64,000 nucleotides of DNA from Corallococcus carmarthensis (GCF_003611695.1 NZ_RAWE01000005.1:1-64000), one strand, 5' to 3'; positions 1 through 8,940 are shown, counted from the first letter of the stretch. Numbers and translations are program-made. The notes: generated by a model not told the origin, from the letters alone.

Positions 1-1
1 C

Positions 2-169
2 CCCCGCCCCGACCTTCCGGCCACGCCCACGACGCCGGGCGTCACGCCGGGGGATGGAAATGACGCGAACGGGGGCGGAGGCTGCGCCGCCGGCCCGTCC
101 GCCGCCCTGATTCCCGCCGCCGCGGCCCTCGTGGCGAGCCTGGTCCGCCGCCGGCGCCGCGACCGCTGA
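2..169 (+). CDS. 3' end of a secreted protein with MYXO-CTERM-like sorting tail (partial)
   Basis: Only the last 55 codons are inside the window; the reading frame is open from base 2 to a TGA at 167-169. The visible part is a Pro/Thr/Gly-rich linker, a GGGGCAAG motif with a single cysteine, a hydrophobic stretch (AALIPAAAALVASLV) and an RRRRRDR end. This Gly-Cys, transmembrane helix, arginine cluster order is that of the MYXO-CTERM sorting signal of Myxococcota, which holds exported proteins at the envelope before processing. The catalytic or binding part of the protein lies upstream of the window and cannot be named. Confidence 0.8.
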   Translation, partial: PRPDLPATPTTPGVTPGDGNDANGGGGCAAGPSAALIPAAAALVASLVRRRRRDR

Positions 170-295
170 CCCCCTGGAGGCGCGCCGCACGAACCGGTCC
201 GACAGTCGGACCAGCTTGGCCCCCGCCGGGCAGGAGGCGGCCCGCGGAGCTGTCCTCAGGCCCGGCCCCCGGAAAACCCTCCTGAAGGGGTTCCC

Positions 296-341
296 AGACG
301 CCTCCGGCCGGTCCCTCCAGGACCTTCCGGGGGCGTCTTTT
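296..341 (+). terminator. Rho-independent terminator
   Basis: AGACGCC (296-302) pairs with GGCGTCT (332-338) and CCGG (304-307) with CCGG (327-330), with a T-G wobble between them, followed by TTTT at 338-341. It lies about 130 bases after the stop of the sorting-tail gene and before the methyltransferase gene, so it probably ends the upstream transcript. Confidence 0.65.
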
Positions 342-391
342 GCGTTCCCTGCTTGTCAAGCCGGCCCGGGGGATGCGAAGGCCCATGCGAC

Positions 392-1882
392 ATGGCCACG
401 ACTCGCAAGCCTGGACCTTCCCGCGGCGGCCCCCCCAAGTCCGGCGGGCCCCGCACGTCCCGCCCTGGCGCTCCGAAGAAGCGCAAGGACGCCGGTGGAC
501 GCGCCGACAAACCGAAGATGAGCCGCGCCCAGCACGAACGCGCGCGCCCCAACCCCAACCGCCCCCTGCGCGAGGACCTGGTCCTCCAGGCCTGCCTGGA
601 GGCCTACGGCGGCGTGCGCCGTGAGGGCCGCCTGTCCGACCGCGCCCTGGAGTTCGTGCTGCGCCGCAAGACGCTCCTCTACTCCACCGAGCGCCGCGCC
701 GTGGCCGAGCGCGTCTACGCCCTGCTGCGCCGCCAGCGCACCGTGGACTTCCTCCTGGACCGCGCCCACCGGAAGTTCGACGCGCTGGACGCCACGCGCC
801 AGGACGTCATGCGGCTGGCCGCGTCCCGCATCCTCCACGGCGAGGACCCCACCTACGTCGCGCGCTCCAGCGGCCTCACCGGCCTGGACGTGTCCGTGCT
901 CGACCGCCTGCCTGACGCCGCCGCGGAGCTGGACGCCCTGCCGGAGGCGAAGCGCTTCCCCATCGCCGCGTCGATGCCGGACTTCCTCGCCGACCGCTTC
1001 CGCGCCGTCTTCGGCAAGGACGCCGCGCGCGCCGCGGAGGCCATGAACGAGCGCGCCCCGCTCATCGTCCGCGCCAACACGCTCAAGGGCGACCGCGCCC
1101 AGCTCCAGGAGCGCCTGGCCGCGGAGGACGTGGAGTCCACGAAGCCCACCGCGCTGTCCCCCTTCGGCCTGGTGATGGAGACGCGGCTCAACCTCTTCTC
1201 CCTGCAGGACTTCAAGGACGGCGGGTTCGAGATCCAGGACGAGGGCAGCCAGCTCCTGGGAATGCTCGTGGACGCGCCGCCCACCCGCGTGGTGGACGCG
1301 TGCGCGGGCGCCGGCGGCAAGACGCTGCAGCTGGCCGCGCAGATGAAGAACCGCGGCGACCTGCACGCGCTGGACGTGGACGAGGGCCGCATGGAGGACC
1401 TGCGCAAGCGCGCGCGCCGCGCCGGCGTGCACAACGTGCGCACGCAGCTCATCCCCCATGAAGGCCCGGACGCGGACGCCGCGCTCACGCCGCTCAAGGG
1501 CCTGGCGGACCGCGTGCTGGTGGACGCGCCGTGCAGCGGCACCGGCACCTTCCGCCGCAAGCCGGACGCGCGCTACCGCCTCAACCCCGAGGACCTGGAG
1601 ATGCACGTGGGCCGGCAGAAAGCCCTGCTCGCGCGCTTCGCCACGCTGGTGAAGCCCGGCGGCCGGCTCATCTACGGCACGTGCAGCGTGCTGCGCGAGG
1701 AGAACGAGGACGTGGTGGAGGACTTCCTGTCCAAGCACCCCGACTTCAGCGTGCGCCCCGTGGCGGAGGTGCTGGGCGCGGAGCTGGGCGCGAAGCTGGG
1801 CAAGGGCCCCTTCCTGCGGCTGGCCCCGCACACCCACGGCACCGACGGCTTCTTCGGCGCCGTGCTCGTCAAGGCGAAGTAA
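392..1882 (+). CDS. RsmB/NOP-family rRNA (cytosine-C5) methyltransferase
   Basis: 496 residues from the ATG at 392; a TTG 39 bases upstream is also in frame but would add a poor leader. Residues 1-45 are a basic Lys/Arg/Pro tail, about 50-170 form a NusB-like helical RNA-binding domain, and the rest is a Rossmann methyltransferase. The SAM motif VVDACAGAGGKT is at about 300-311, motif IV DAPCSGTG with Cys381, and motif VI GTCSV with Cys431; the two cysteines are the nucleophile and release pair of m5C RNA methyltransferases. Known members methylate C967 of 16S rRNA (RsmB); exact target here is inferred. A peptidase gene follows after 35 bases in the same direction. Confidence 0.9.
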   Translation: MATTRKPGPSRGGPPKSGGPRTSRPGAPKKRKDAGGRADKPKMSRAQHERARPNPNRPLREDLVLQACLEAYGGVRREGRLSDRALEFVLRRKTLLYSTERRAVAERVYALLRRQRTVDFLLDRAHRKFDALDATRQDVMRLAASRILHGEDPTYVARSSGLTGLDVSVLDRLPDAAAELDALPEAKRFPIAASMPDFLADRFRAVFGKDAARAAEAMNERAPLIVRANTLKGDRAQLQERLAAEDVESTKPTALSPFGLVMETRLNLFSLQDFKDGGFEIQDEGSQLLGMLVDAPPTRVVDACAGAGGKTLQLAAQMKNRGDLHALDVDEGRMEDLRKRARRAGVHNVRTQLIPHEGPDADAALTPLKGLADRVLVDAPCSGTGTFRRKPDARYRLNPEDLEMHVGRQKALLARFATLVKPGGRLIYGTCSVLREENEDVVEDFLSKHPDFSVRPVAEVLGAELGAKLGKGPFLRLAPHTHGTDGFFGAVLVKAK

Positions 1883-1917
1883 CCCCGCCGTCCCCCAGGA
1901 AGAAAGGCACACCGTCC

Positions 1918-3690
1918 ATGCCGCTCGCCGTCCACTACCGCGTCGCCATGCCCCGCCCGCATGCGCACCTGTTCGAAGTGGAGGCCGCCTTTCCCGCCGG
2001 GCCCGACGTGCTGGACGCGGTGATGCCGGTGTGGACGCCGGGCAGCTACCTGGTGCGCGAATACGCCCGCCAGGTGCAGGACCTCACCGCGCAGGGCCCG
2101 GATGGACAGCCCCTGCCGGTGCGCCGCGTGGACAAGCGCACCTGGCGCGTGGACGCGAGAGGCCAGACCGTCACCCTGCGCTACCGCGTCTACGCGAACG
2201 AACTGTCCGTGCGCACCAGCCACCTGGACGGCAGCCACGCGTACTTCAACGGCGCCACCGTGTTCCTCTACACGGAGGGCACGCGCGCCCTGCCCCACCA
2301 CGTCACCGTGGACGCGCCCCAGGGCTGGCGCACCTTCTGCGCGCTGGATTCCGACGGGGCCACCTTCCACGCGCCGGACTACGACACGCTCGTGGACAGC
2401 CCCTTCGAAGTGGGCCCGCACACGCCGCTCACCTTCACCGCCGCGGGCGTGCCGCATGAAGTGGTGGTGTGGGGCGACAGCGTGCCGGACACGGAGCGGC
2501 TGTGCGCGGACATGCAGCGCATCTGCGAAGCCCAGGCGCGCATGTACGAAGGCCTGCCGCTCCAGCGCTACCTGTTCCTCGTCTACCTCACCGACAAGGG
2601 CCGGGGCGGGCTGGAGCACCAGGCCTCCACCGCGCTGCTCTTCCCGCGCACGGGCCTGTCCACGCACCGGGGCTGGGAGGACTTCCTCACGCTGGTGGCG
2701 CACGAGTACTTCCACCTGTGGAACATCAAGCGGGTGAAGCCGCGCGCGCTGGTGCCGTTCGACTACTCGCAGGAGAACTACACCTCGCTGCTGTGGGCCT
2801 TCGAGGGCGGCACCGCCTACTACGACAACCTCTTCGTGCGCCGCGCGGGCCTGATGTCCCCCCCGCGCTACCTGGCCCGGCTGGGAGAGACGTTCAGCCT
2901 GCTGCACTCCACCCCGGGCCGCCGCGTGCAGACGCTCACCGAAGCGTCGCTCGTCAGCTGGGTGAAGCACTACCGCCCGGACGAGCACTCCACCAACAGC
3001 GCCGTCTCCTACTACCTGAAGGGCGAAGTCGTGTGCGCCCTGCTGGACCTGGAGGTGCGCCGCGCCACCGGCGACGCGAAGTGCCTGGATGACGTCATGC
3101 GGTTGCTGTGGCAACGCCATGGCGACGGCTCCGGCGTCCCGGAGGACGGCGTGGAGAAGGCCGCGAGCGAAGTGGCGGGCGTGGACCTGACGCCCTTCTT
3201 CGACCACGCGGTGCGCACCACGGAGGACCTGGACTACGGCGTCTTCGCGCACGTGGGCTTGGAGGTGTCCTTCCGCGTGCGCGAGGCCCCCAACGACAAG
3301 GGAGGCACGCCGCCGCGCCTCAAGGGCGAGCCCAAGCCCAAGGGCTGGCTGGGCGTCACCTTGCGCGGCTCCTCGACGCTGTCCACCGTGCCGGAGGGCA
3401 CGCCCGCGCTGGAGGCCGGCCTGTACCCGGAGGACGACGTGGTGGCGCTAGACGGCTGGCGCGTGGACGGCGCGGGGCTCATCGCCCGCTGCGAGGACAA
3501 GCGCCCCGGCGACACCGTGCGCGTGACGCTGTTCCGCCGCGACCGGCTGCTGGAGGTGCCGGTGGTGCTGGGGCAGAAGCCCGCGGACGCCGTGTGGCTG
3601 CAGCGCGTGGAGCGCCCCACCGACGCGCAGAAGGCCGCGTTCCAGGCGTGGCTGGGCGCCCCCTGGGATGAGACTCCCGGCCCGGCGTAG
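1918..3690 (+). CDS. M61-family metallopeptidase with PDZ domain
   Basis: 590 residues; the ATG at 1918 is preceded by AGGAAGAAAGG. The N-terminal 170 residues form the beta domain usual in M61 proteins, then comes the substrate-binding motif GRGGLEHQASTALL and the zinc motif HEYFH (H262, E263, H266) followed by WNIKRVKP, which is the M61 signature. A PDZ domain lies at about 475-555 (GWLGVTLRG, then GLYPEDDVVALDG). M61 enzymes are glycyl or acidic-residue aminopeptidases. No signal peptide is seen, so a cytoplasmic role in peptide breakdown is likely. It may share a transcript with the upstream methyltransferase gene. Confidence 0.9.
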   Translation: MPLAVHYRVAMPRPHAHLFEVEAAFPAGPDVLDAVMPVWTPGSYLVREYARQVQDLTAQGPDGQPLPVRRVDKRTWRVDARGQTVTLRYRVYANELSVRTSHLDGSHAYFNGATVFLYTEGTRALPHHVTVDAPQGWRTFCALDSDGATFHAPDYDTLVDSPFEVGPHTPLTFTAAGVPHEVVVWGDSVPDTERLCADMQRICEAQARMYEGLPLQRYLFLVYLTDKGRGGLEHQASTALLFPRTGLSTHRGWEDFLTLVAHEYFHLWNIKRVKPRALVPFDYSQENYTSLLWAFEGGTAYYDNLFVRRAGLMSPPRYLARLGETFSLLHSTPGRRVQTLTEASLVSWVKHYRPDEHSTNSAVSYYLKGEVVCALLDLEVRRATGDAKCLDDVMRLLWQRHGDGSGVPEDGVEKAASEVAGVDLTPFFDHAVRTTEDLDYGVFAHVGLEVSFRVREAPNDKGGTPPRLKGEPKPKGWLGVTLRGSSTLSTVPEGTPALEAGLYPEDDVVALDGWRVDGAGLIARCEDKRPGDTVRVTLFRRDRLLEVPVVLGQKPADAVWLQRVERPTDAQKAAFQAWLGAPWDETPGPA

Positions 3691-3703
3691 GCTCGCCGGC
3701 CGC

Positions 3704-5134
3704 ATGGCCCCCTCCGCCCTCCCCGCCCCTTCCGCCTGCGCAGGACATCCGGACACCGCCGCCGGCTGGCGGTGTGAGCACTGCGAGGCCCTGCTGTGTC
3801 CCGCGTGCGTGGCGGTCCGGCGCATGGGCACGGTGGAGTACTTCACGTGCGTCAGGTGCCAGGGAACGGCCAACGTGCTCCTGCGCCACCGCGCGCATCG
3901 CGCCCTGGGGGCACGGCTGCCTCAGGCCCTGCGCTTCCCGTTCACCGGCCCGGGACTCCAGTCGCTCGTGGCCCTCAGCTTGGTGCTGGCCGTGCTGCGC
4001 TCGTTCGCGGTGAGCGCCATGCTCCTCGCCATATTGCCCCTCACGCTCGCGCTGGGCGTCTTCTGGGCGGCCTTCTTCGCGCTCGTGCGCGGCGCGGCCC
4101 GGGGAGACCCGGAGCCGGAGGGCCCCGGCTTCACCGACCTCGTCCGGGACAACCTCCTGCCCGGGCTGACCGGCCTGTGCGTCACCGGGGGCGTCTTCCT
4201 GCCCGCGCTCGCGCGTGCATGGACACTGCTGGGCCCCGCGTCCCCGGCCGAGGTCCTGGCGCGGGTCACGCACCCCGTGGAGACGCTGGCGGCGCCCGTC
4301 TTCTGGGCGGATCCCCTCTTCTGGGGGCTGACGGTCCTGGGTCTCCTGTGGCTGCCGTGGGCGCTGCTGGTGGCCGCGATGTCGCGCTCGGTGCCCGCCG
4401 CGCTCAACCCCTTGCGCGCGCTCGCGTGCCTCCACGCGGTGGGGCGCGACGCCCGGCTCGTGGCGGGGGTGTTCCTGCTGCTGGCACTCGTGCACGCGGG
4501 ACTGCACTGGGGCGCCGAGGCCGTGCTCGAGCTGCCCATCCTCTTCGTGCCCCGCATCCTCGCGGAGGTGCTCACGTGCCTGGCGCCCTTCGCCGCGGCG
4601 AACCTGCTGGGGCTTGTCCTCTACGTGCACGGCGATGCGCTGGGCTACCTGCCCACGCGTGAGTTCCTGGAGCCCGCGCTGGGCGGCACCGCTCCCCTTC
4701 AGGCGCCGCCCTTGATGCGCGAGTCCATGCAGGAAGACGCCTCCGCGCCCGCCCCCGAAGCACTCCAGGCCGCACAGGAGGCGGAGCTCGCCGCGGCGGT
4801 GGAGGCGCGCGACGTGGCGAAGGCGCTGGCGCTGTATGGCGCGCTCCACGTTCTGCCCCGCCTGAAGGTTTCGCCGTCACACCATCTGTTCATCGGACAG
4901 GCCGCGGCAGTGGAAGGAGATTTCCCACTGTCGGTCAAAGCGTTGGAAGCCGCGGCGGACTCGGCGCCAGAGGAACCCACCGCGCCCCGCGCCCTGGTGC
5001 TCCTGGCGCGCGTGCAAGGGGAGAAGATGGGAAACACGGTGCGCGCGGAGGAAATCTACCGGTACATCCTGCATCGATATCCGGACACGGAGGCCGCACG
5101 TTTTGCCCACGCGCGGCTGCCGCCCGCCGCCTGA
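3704..5134 (+). CDS. Zinc-ribbon/B-box-like membrane protein with C-terminal TPR-like part
   Basis: 476 residues from ATG 3704; an in-frame ATG at 3668, overlapping the M61 stop by 23 bases, would add 12 residues and cannot be excluded. Residues 8-50 contain CAGHPD, CEHC, CPAC and CVRC, a treble Cys/His pattern typical of a B-box-like zinc finger that opens many myxobacterial membrane proteins. The middle (about 75-310) holds several hydrophobic helices; the last 100 residues look like tetratricopeptide helices (ALYGALHVLPRL, FPLSVKALEAAA, EEIYRYILHRYPDTEAARFA). Function unknown; the layout suggests a membrane scaffold with a cytosolic metal-binding head and a protein-binding tail. Confidence 0.75.
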   Translation: MAPSALPAPSACAGHPDTAAGWRCEHCEALLCPACVAVRRMGTVEYFTCVRCQGTANVLLRHRAHRALGARLPQALRFPFTGPGLQSLVALSLVLAVLRSFAVSAMLLAILPLTLALGVFWAAFFALVRGAARGDPEPEGPGFTDLVRDNLLPGLTGLCVTGGVFLPALARAWTLLGPASPAEVLARVTHPVETLAAPVFWADPLFWGLTVLGLLWLPWALLVAAMSRSVPAALNPLRALACLHAVGRDARLVAGVFLLLALVHAGLHWGAEAVLELPILFVPRILAEVLTCLAPFAAANLLGLVLYVHGDALGYLPTREFLEPALGGTAPLQAPPLMRESMQEDASAPAPEALQAAQEAELAAAVEARDVAKALALYGALHVLPRLKVSPSHHLFIGQAAAVEGDFPLSVKALEAAADSAPEEPTAPRALVLLARVQGEKMGNTVRAEEIYRYILHRYPDTEAARFAHARLPPAA

Positions 5135-5201
5135 CAAACGCATTGCAGCACCCGTCCTCCGGTACCAGATTCACTGCATGGGACGGGTTGGGGGCGTGGG
5201 G

Positions 5202-5591
5202 ATGGGAAAGCAGTTGAGGACGTATGGCTGGTTGGGGCTCCTCGCGAGCGTGCTGATGACGGGCTGTGATGATGCCCCCAGCGCGAACCGGCACGAGGAC
5301 ACCTGCGCGGAGCCGCTGTCGCTGCGCGTGGAGGTGATGTCGTCGGACGGCGCGTACATCCAGGGCGCGTCCGTGACGGCCACCAACATGGAGAGCAACG
5401 TCAGCATCACCGGCGTGACGGATGACCGGGGCGTCACCACGGCCATCAACGAAACGCTCGCGCCCAGCCCCATCCGCGTGGTGGCGACGGCGGGCTCGCA
5501 CGTGACGGCCGCGGAGCGCGTGGAGTGGACGTGCGACGCGTGTCACTGCACGCCTGTTCCCGCCACGGTGACGCTCCAGCTCCAGGATTGA
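5202..5591 (+). CDS. Small lipoprotein with carboxypeptidase-regulatory-like fold
   Basis: 129 residues. ATG 5202 is preferred because GGGGGCGTGGGG lies just upstream; ATG 5178 is in frame too. The leader ends with lipobox LMTGC, so the protein is probably anchored to a membrane. The mature part has VSVEV-like strands with the phrase ASVTATNMESNVSITGVTDDRG, resembling carboxypeptidase-regulatory/Ig-like beta sandwiches, and four cysteines (CAEP, CDACHC) that may form disulphides. No enzyme motif is present. Function unknown. Confidence 0.75.
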   Translation: MGKQLRTYGWLGLLASVLMTGCDDAPSANRHEDTCAEPLSLRVEVMSSDGAYIQGASVTATNMESNVSITGVTDDRGVTTAINETLAPSPIRVVATAGSHVTAAERVEWTCDACHCTPVPATVTLQLQD

Positions 5592-5870
5592 GCCGGAAGA
5601 CCTGTCAGTGAGGGCCGGGGCGCGCGGAAAATCCGCCGCTCCAGACCGTCCGGCGGTTGTGCACACCTGCCCGCGCGCGATACCACTTACGCCATGCGTC
5701 AAACCCGCATGCGCGCCTCCGCGTCGGTCCGGCTCTCCCCCAGCCTTGCCGCCCGCCTGTCTGGCCTGACGGCGTGCGTGCAGGCGTGTTGTCGCGGCAC
5801 TGGTGTTCCCCCACTCCAGTAGGCCGTGCAACCGCGCTACCCGCCGGGTAGGCAATCCCGAAGGTCCCCC
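5592..5870. other. Intergenic region with one doubtful small ORF
   Basis: 279 bases between the lipoprotein and the RNase HII gene. A 42-codon frame (ATG 5694 to TAG 5822, ending in CVQACCRGTGVPPLQ) is open on the plus strand but has no clear ribosome binding site and is Arg/Ser-rich as expected by chance in GC-rich DNA. No clear terminator or promoter was recognised. Confidence 0.4.
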
Positions 5871-6749
5871 ATGTCCGCAGAGAGTGTGCAGGCGCTGCTC
5901 GAATGCTCGGTCACCGAGCTGACCGGGCGGTTCGTCACCCAGGCGCAGCCCGTCCCCCAGGGTCTGCTGGAAGCCCTGGAAGCAGACCCCCGCCAGGGCG
6001 CGCAGGTGCTGGCGCGAAGGCTGCGCTCCCGTCAGGAGAAGAACCGGGCGGAGGGGCAGCGGCTGCGGCACCTGCTGAAGTTCGAGACGGAGCTGTGGGA
6101 GCAGGGCCTCTTGAAGGTGGCCGGCGTGGACGAGGCGGGCATGGCGCCGCTCGCGGGCCCCGTCGTCGCCGCCGCCGCCATCCTGCCCAGGGGCTACAAG
6201 CTCAAGGGGCTGGATGACTCGAAGAAGATTCTGGACCCGGACAAGCGCGAGGCGCTGGCGGAAGCCCTCAAGCGCGACGTGGTGGCGTGGGCGGTGGGCC
6301 GGGCGGAGGTGGAGGAGATTGATCAAATCAACATCTACCACGCGGGCCTGCTGGCCATGCGGCGCGCGGTGGAGGGGTTGGGGCTGACGCCGGACTACGT
6401 GCTGGTGGACGCGCGCACGATTCCCCAGTGCCCTTCTCCGCAGCGGGGGATCATCAAGGGGGATTCGCTGTCCTTGAGCATCGCGGCGGCGTCCGTGCTG
6501 GCGAAGACGACGCGCGACCGGCTGATGGCGGAGCTGGACGCGCAATATCCCGGCTACGGGCTGGCGGCGCACAAGGGCTACCCCACCGCGCAGCACGTGC
6601 AGGCCATCCAGGCAAAGGGCGTGCTGCCCATCCACCGCCGGAGCTTCGGTCCGGTGCGCGAGGCGCTCGGACTGGCGCAGCCCTCCGGGCCCGTCCCGAT
6701 GCAATCCGAGCTGTTCGCCGCTACTCCTGCCCCGATGGCGAAGCGATGA
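5871..6749 (+). CDS. rnhB: Ribonuclease HII
   Basis: 292 residues, ATG with GAAGG 8 bases upstream. RNase HII cuts the RNA strand of RNA-DNA hybrids and starts removal of misincorporated ribonucleotides. The catalytic signature is [14 protein letters not shown] (Asp87, Glu88), then [16 protein letters not shown] and [16 protein letters not shown], which match the family's active-site blocks. The usual Gly-Arg-Gly in the first block reads Gly-Met-Ala here, so the Arg and second Gly are replaced. An 80-residue helical N-terminal extension ([15 protein letters not shown]) resembles the long form known in Bacillus RnhB. It overlaps the next gene by an ATGA junction, implying translational coupling. 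Confidence 0.93.
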   Translation: MSAESVQALLECSVTELTGRFVTQAQPVPQGLLEALEADPRQGAQVLARRLRSRQEKNRAEGQRLRHLLKFETELWEQGLLKVAGVDEAGMAPLAGPVVAAAAILPRGYKLKGLDDSKKILDPDKREALAEALKRDVVAWAVGRAEVEEIDQINIYHAGLLAMRRAVEGLGLTPDYVLVDARTIPQCPSPQRGIIKGDSLSLSIAAASVLAKTTRDRLMAELDAQYPGYGLAAHKGYPTAQHVQAIQAKGVLPIHRRSFGPVREALGLAQPSGPVPMQSELFAATPAPMAKR

Positions 6750-7381
6750 GCGCGGACAAGGACATCGACGGGTGGCTGGCGGAGCGGGGCGTCACGCTGA
6801 TGGACGCGCGGGCGCGGGCGCGGGGCGTGTTGGAGGAGGTGGGGCTCACGCGGCCAGGCAAGGCGCGGATGAGCGAGCCCAAGCTCCTGCGAGCGGCCGA
6901 GGTCCTGGCCGAGCGCTTCTTCCAGGTGTGCGCGGATCCCGGCTGCCTCCAGGTGGCGACGGCGAGCGGCCGGGAGCCACTGCGGGTGGAGCCCCGGAGC
7001 CACTGCGCGCGGTGCGGCGGTTCCGCCAACCGGCGCGCGGAGGTGGCGTTCCTGGAGATGTGCCACCAGCGCGGCGTGCAGCGCGTGGTGGTGGTGGGCG
7101 GCTCACCCGCGGTGCGCGAGGAGCTGGAGTCGAAGCTGAGCGGCCCCATCTCCCTGCGCATGGTGGATGGCACGGAGCGCCGCACGGCGGACCGCGCGAA
7201 GAGCGACCTGGAGTGGGCGGACCTGGTGCTGGTGTGGGGCGCCACGGAGCTGCACCACAAGGTGTCTGGCCATTACACGCACCTGGCCTCCGCGCATCAC
7301 CGCAAGGTGGTGCACGTGGTGCGCCGGGGCGTGGCCGCGCTGTTGGATGAGGCAATGATCCACCTGCAGCGCGCACGCTAG
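6746..7381 (+). CDS. Hypothetical protein with Cys/His pairs, coupled to RNase HII (DUF2325-like C-terminus)
   Basis: 211 residues; its ATG overlaps the rnhB stop (ATGA), so the pair is co-translated. The middle holds CADPGC and HCARCGG, a likely metal site. The C-terminal half has a Rossmann-like run [20 protein letters not shown], then [20 protein letters not shown], which resembles DUF2325 proteins whose role is unknown. The tight coupling to rnhB hints at a nucleic-acid link, but that is inference. Confidence 0.75.
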   Translation: MSADKDIDGWLAERGVTLMDARARARGVLEEVGLTRPGKARMSEPKLLRAAEVLAERFFQVCADPGCLQVATASGREPLRVEPRSHCARCGGSANRRAEVAFLEMCHQRGVQRVVVVGGSPAVREELESKLSGPISLRMVDGTERRTADRAKSDLEWADLVLVWGATELHHKVSGHYTHLASAHHRKVVHVVRRGVAALLDEAMIHLQRAR

Positions 7382-7462
7382 GAAGCAAGGCACACCTCGG
7401 CAGGAGGCTCAGGTTCCTGGCGCCTCCCCGGGCTGATTCGCATGTTGGCCCCAGGAGGCCGC

Positions 7463-8755
7463 ATGCGAAAGAAAACACAGACATCCCAGGCACGGCGAGG
7501 CAAGGCAAAGGGCGGGACAAGGGCTCTCAAGGCCCGGTCCGACAGCCCTCTGCGGCGCAAGGCACTCCAGCGGGAGGCCACCGCCGGGTACAGCCGGGCG
7601 GAGGTGGCGACGCTTCCGTTGAAGGGCTACACGTTGCCCGCGGTGGACCTGAAGCGCGGCTCCAGCGGTACAGGGGTCAGACAGCTCCAGACCGCCCTGG
7701 TGAAGCTGGGCCACATGACGCAGGCCCAGATGAACACGGGCCCTGGCACCTTCGGCGCCCAGACGGAAGCGTCGCTCAAGAAGTTCCAGAAGGCGCATGG
7801 CGTGGATGCCATTGGTGTCTACGGGCCCAAGACGCGCGCGGCGTTCAAGGCCTTGGGCGCGACCCTCGGCGGCACGGGGACGCCGCCGGCGCCAGCAGGG
7901 CTTCGCAAGAAAGTGGTCGCGGAGGGACAGTGGGGGGTCACCAACAAGGCCCAGATCCACTATGCGCAGATACGTCCCATCGACGGCATCCGGCTGCGCC
8001 ACAAGCTGCCGCTCAACATCGACTGCTCGGGCTTCGTGACGCTCTGCTACAAATGGGCGGGCGCCGCCGACCCCAATGGCAACCGTTACAACGGCTCTGG
8101 CTACACGGGCACGCTGGAAGCCCACATGCGCCACATCCCGTTGTCTCAGGTCCAGCCGGGGGACCTCTGTCTCTGGAAGGGCCACCATGTGTCGCTGGTC
8201 ATCCAGGGCGGCGCGGATCCGCTGCTCATCTCCCACGGTACGGAGTCGGGCCCCTACGCGATCCGGCTCTCGGCCCAGAAGAAGTCGTTCCCGGGGGCCA
8301 CCCTCCTCTGGCTCACCTCCCTGGGGGCGAAGGCAGGCCTGAAGTCCACTCGGATGGCGCTCAGCCCCGAGGACAAGCAGCGGGGCGATCCTCCCGCGGA
8401 AGATGGGCTTTCCGAAGAGGATACGGTCACGCTGGAGGGGCTCGAGGGTGAAGAGGAAGGCGCGCTCCTGACGATGGCGCGGGCGGCCAGCCAACCCTTG
8501 AAGGGCTACAAGCTGCCCGCGGTGGACCTGAAGCGCGGCTCCAGCGGCACGGGGGTCAGGCAACTCCAGACGGCCCTGGTGAAGCTGGGCCACATGACGC
8601 AGGCCCAGATGGACACCGGCCCTGGCACCTTCGGCGCCCAGACGGAAGCCTCGCTCAAGAAGTTCCAGAAGGCGCACGGCGTGGATGCCATGGGCGTCTA
8701 CGGGCCCAAGACGCGCGCGGCGTTCAAGGCGCTGGGCGCGACCATCAGTTCCTGA
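7463..8755 (+). CDS. Peptidoglycan-binding protein with central NlpC/P60-like domain and two identical end domains
   Basis: 430 residues; start set by AGGAGG at 7453-7458 four bases before ATG 7463. After a basic leader, residues 52-135 form a PG_binding_1 domain (AVDLKRGSSGTGVRQLQTAL, ending GVYGPKTRAAFKALGA). The middle (about 150-295) has NIDCSGFVTLCYKWAG and GHHVSLVIQGG, consistent with the Cys-His core of NlpC/P60 amidases. Residues 346-430 repeat the first domain almost word for word. Probably binds and cuts peptidoglycan, perhaps of prey or phage-derived origin. No signal peptide is obvious, so export, if any, is non-Sec. See the repeat and tail fragment entries. Confidence 0.85.
   Translation: MRKKTQTSQARRGKAKGGTRALKARSDSPLRRKALQREATAGYSRAEVATLPLKGYTLPAVDLKRGSSGTGVRQLQTALVKLGHMTQAQMNTGPGTFGAQTEASLKKFQKAHGVDAIGVYGPKTRAAFKALGATLGGTGTPPAPAGLRKKVVAEGQWGVTNKAQIHYAQIRPIDGIRLRHKLPLNIDCSGFVTLCYKWAGAADPNGNRYNGSGYTGTLEAHMRHIPLSQVQPGDLCLWKGHHVSLVIQGGADPLLISHGTESGPYAIRLSAQKKSFPGATLLWLTSLGAKAGLKSTRMALSPEDKQRGDPPAEDGLSEEDTVTLEGLEGEEEGALLTMARAASQPLKGYKLPAVDLKRGSSGTGVRQLQTALVKLGHMTQAQMDTGPGTFGAQTEASLKKFQKAHGVDAMGVYGPKTRAAFKALGATISS
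7619..7863 (+). repeat. Direct repeat A, copy 1 (245 bp, coding)
   Basis: Encodes the first peptidoglycan-binding domain. It matches 8498-8742 with an offset of 879 bases (a multiple of three) and only scattered substitutions, many synonymous. The near identity at the DNA level points to a recent internal duplication or gene conversion. Confidence 0.9.
8498..8742 (+). repeat. Direct repeat A, copy 2 (245 bp, coding)
   Basis: Second copy of the peptidoglycan-binding domain DNA. Identity to copy 1 stops within a few bases of the place where the reading frame ends and a lysozyme-like fragment continues in another frame. Confidence 0.9.
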
Positions 8756-8904
8756 AGAGCACCTGGGCCGCGTACTGCAAGGAGGGCGCGTACGGGAGTA
8801 CGGATCCCTACGTCCAGGCGATGGGCGGCTTCCGCTACATCAAGTCCCGCTACAAGACCCCCACGGGCGCCTGGGCCTTCTGGCGGAAGAACCACTGGTA
8901 CTGA
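8749..8904 (+). pseudogene. Frame-shifted lysozyme/transglycosylase C-terminal fragment
   Basis: In the frame -1 to the peptidoglycan-binding gene the DNA reads FLKSTWAAYCKEGAYGS, then DPYVQAMGGFRYIKSRY, then GAWAFWRKNHWY and a TGA at 8902-8904. This ending is typical of phage-tail or resuscitation-type transglycosylases (RYI..RY....AW.FW...HWY). It has no start of its own and overlaps the end of the upstream gene, so it is either the former C-terminus of that gene cut off by a frameshift, or a relic joined to it by recombination. Confidence 0.65.
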
Positions 8905-8906
8905 TT

Positions 8907-8939
8907 GACAGGAACCTGTCACCTTGACAGGTTCCTGTC
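8907..8939. promoter_or_regulatory. Nested palindrome, probable MarR operator
   Basis: A perfect 15-bp inverted repeat (8907-8921 and 8925-8939) around CCT. Each arm is itself an inverted repeat, TGACAGG-AA-CCTGTCA and TGACAGG-TT-CCTGTC. It ends two bases before the MarR start codon, so binding there would block transcription or initiation of the MarR-VOC operon: likely autoregulation. Confidence 0.75.
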
Positions 8940-8940
8940 C

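Noticed and set aside
356-1912. A 518-codon antisense frame opposite the methyltransferase gene.
   Set aside because: Ala/Leu/Val/Arg-rich with no motif and complementary to a well-supported gene; a high-GC artefact.
5694-5822. 42-codon frame between the lipoprotein and rnhB genes.
   Set aside because: No ribosome site, Arg/Ser-rich composition and no family; kept only as a doubtful note.
8905-8933. TTGACA within the palindrome as a promoter -35 box.
   Set aside because: No matching -10 box at 16-18 bases, and the repeat is better explained as an operator.
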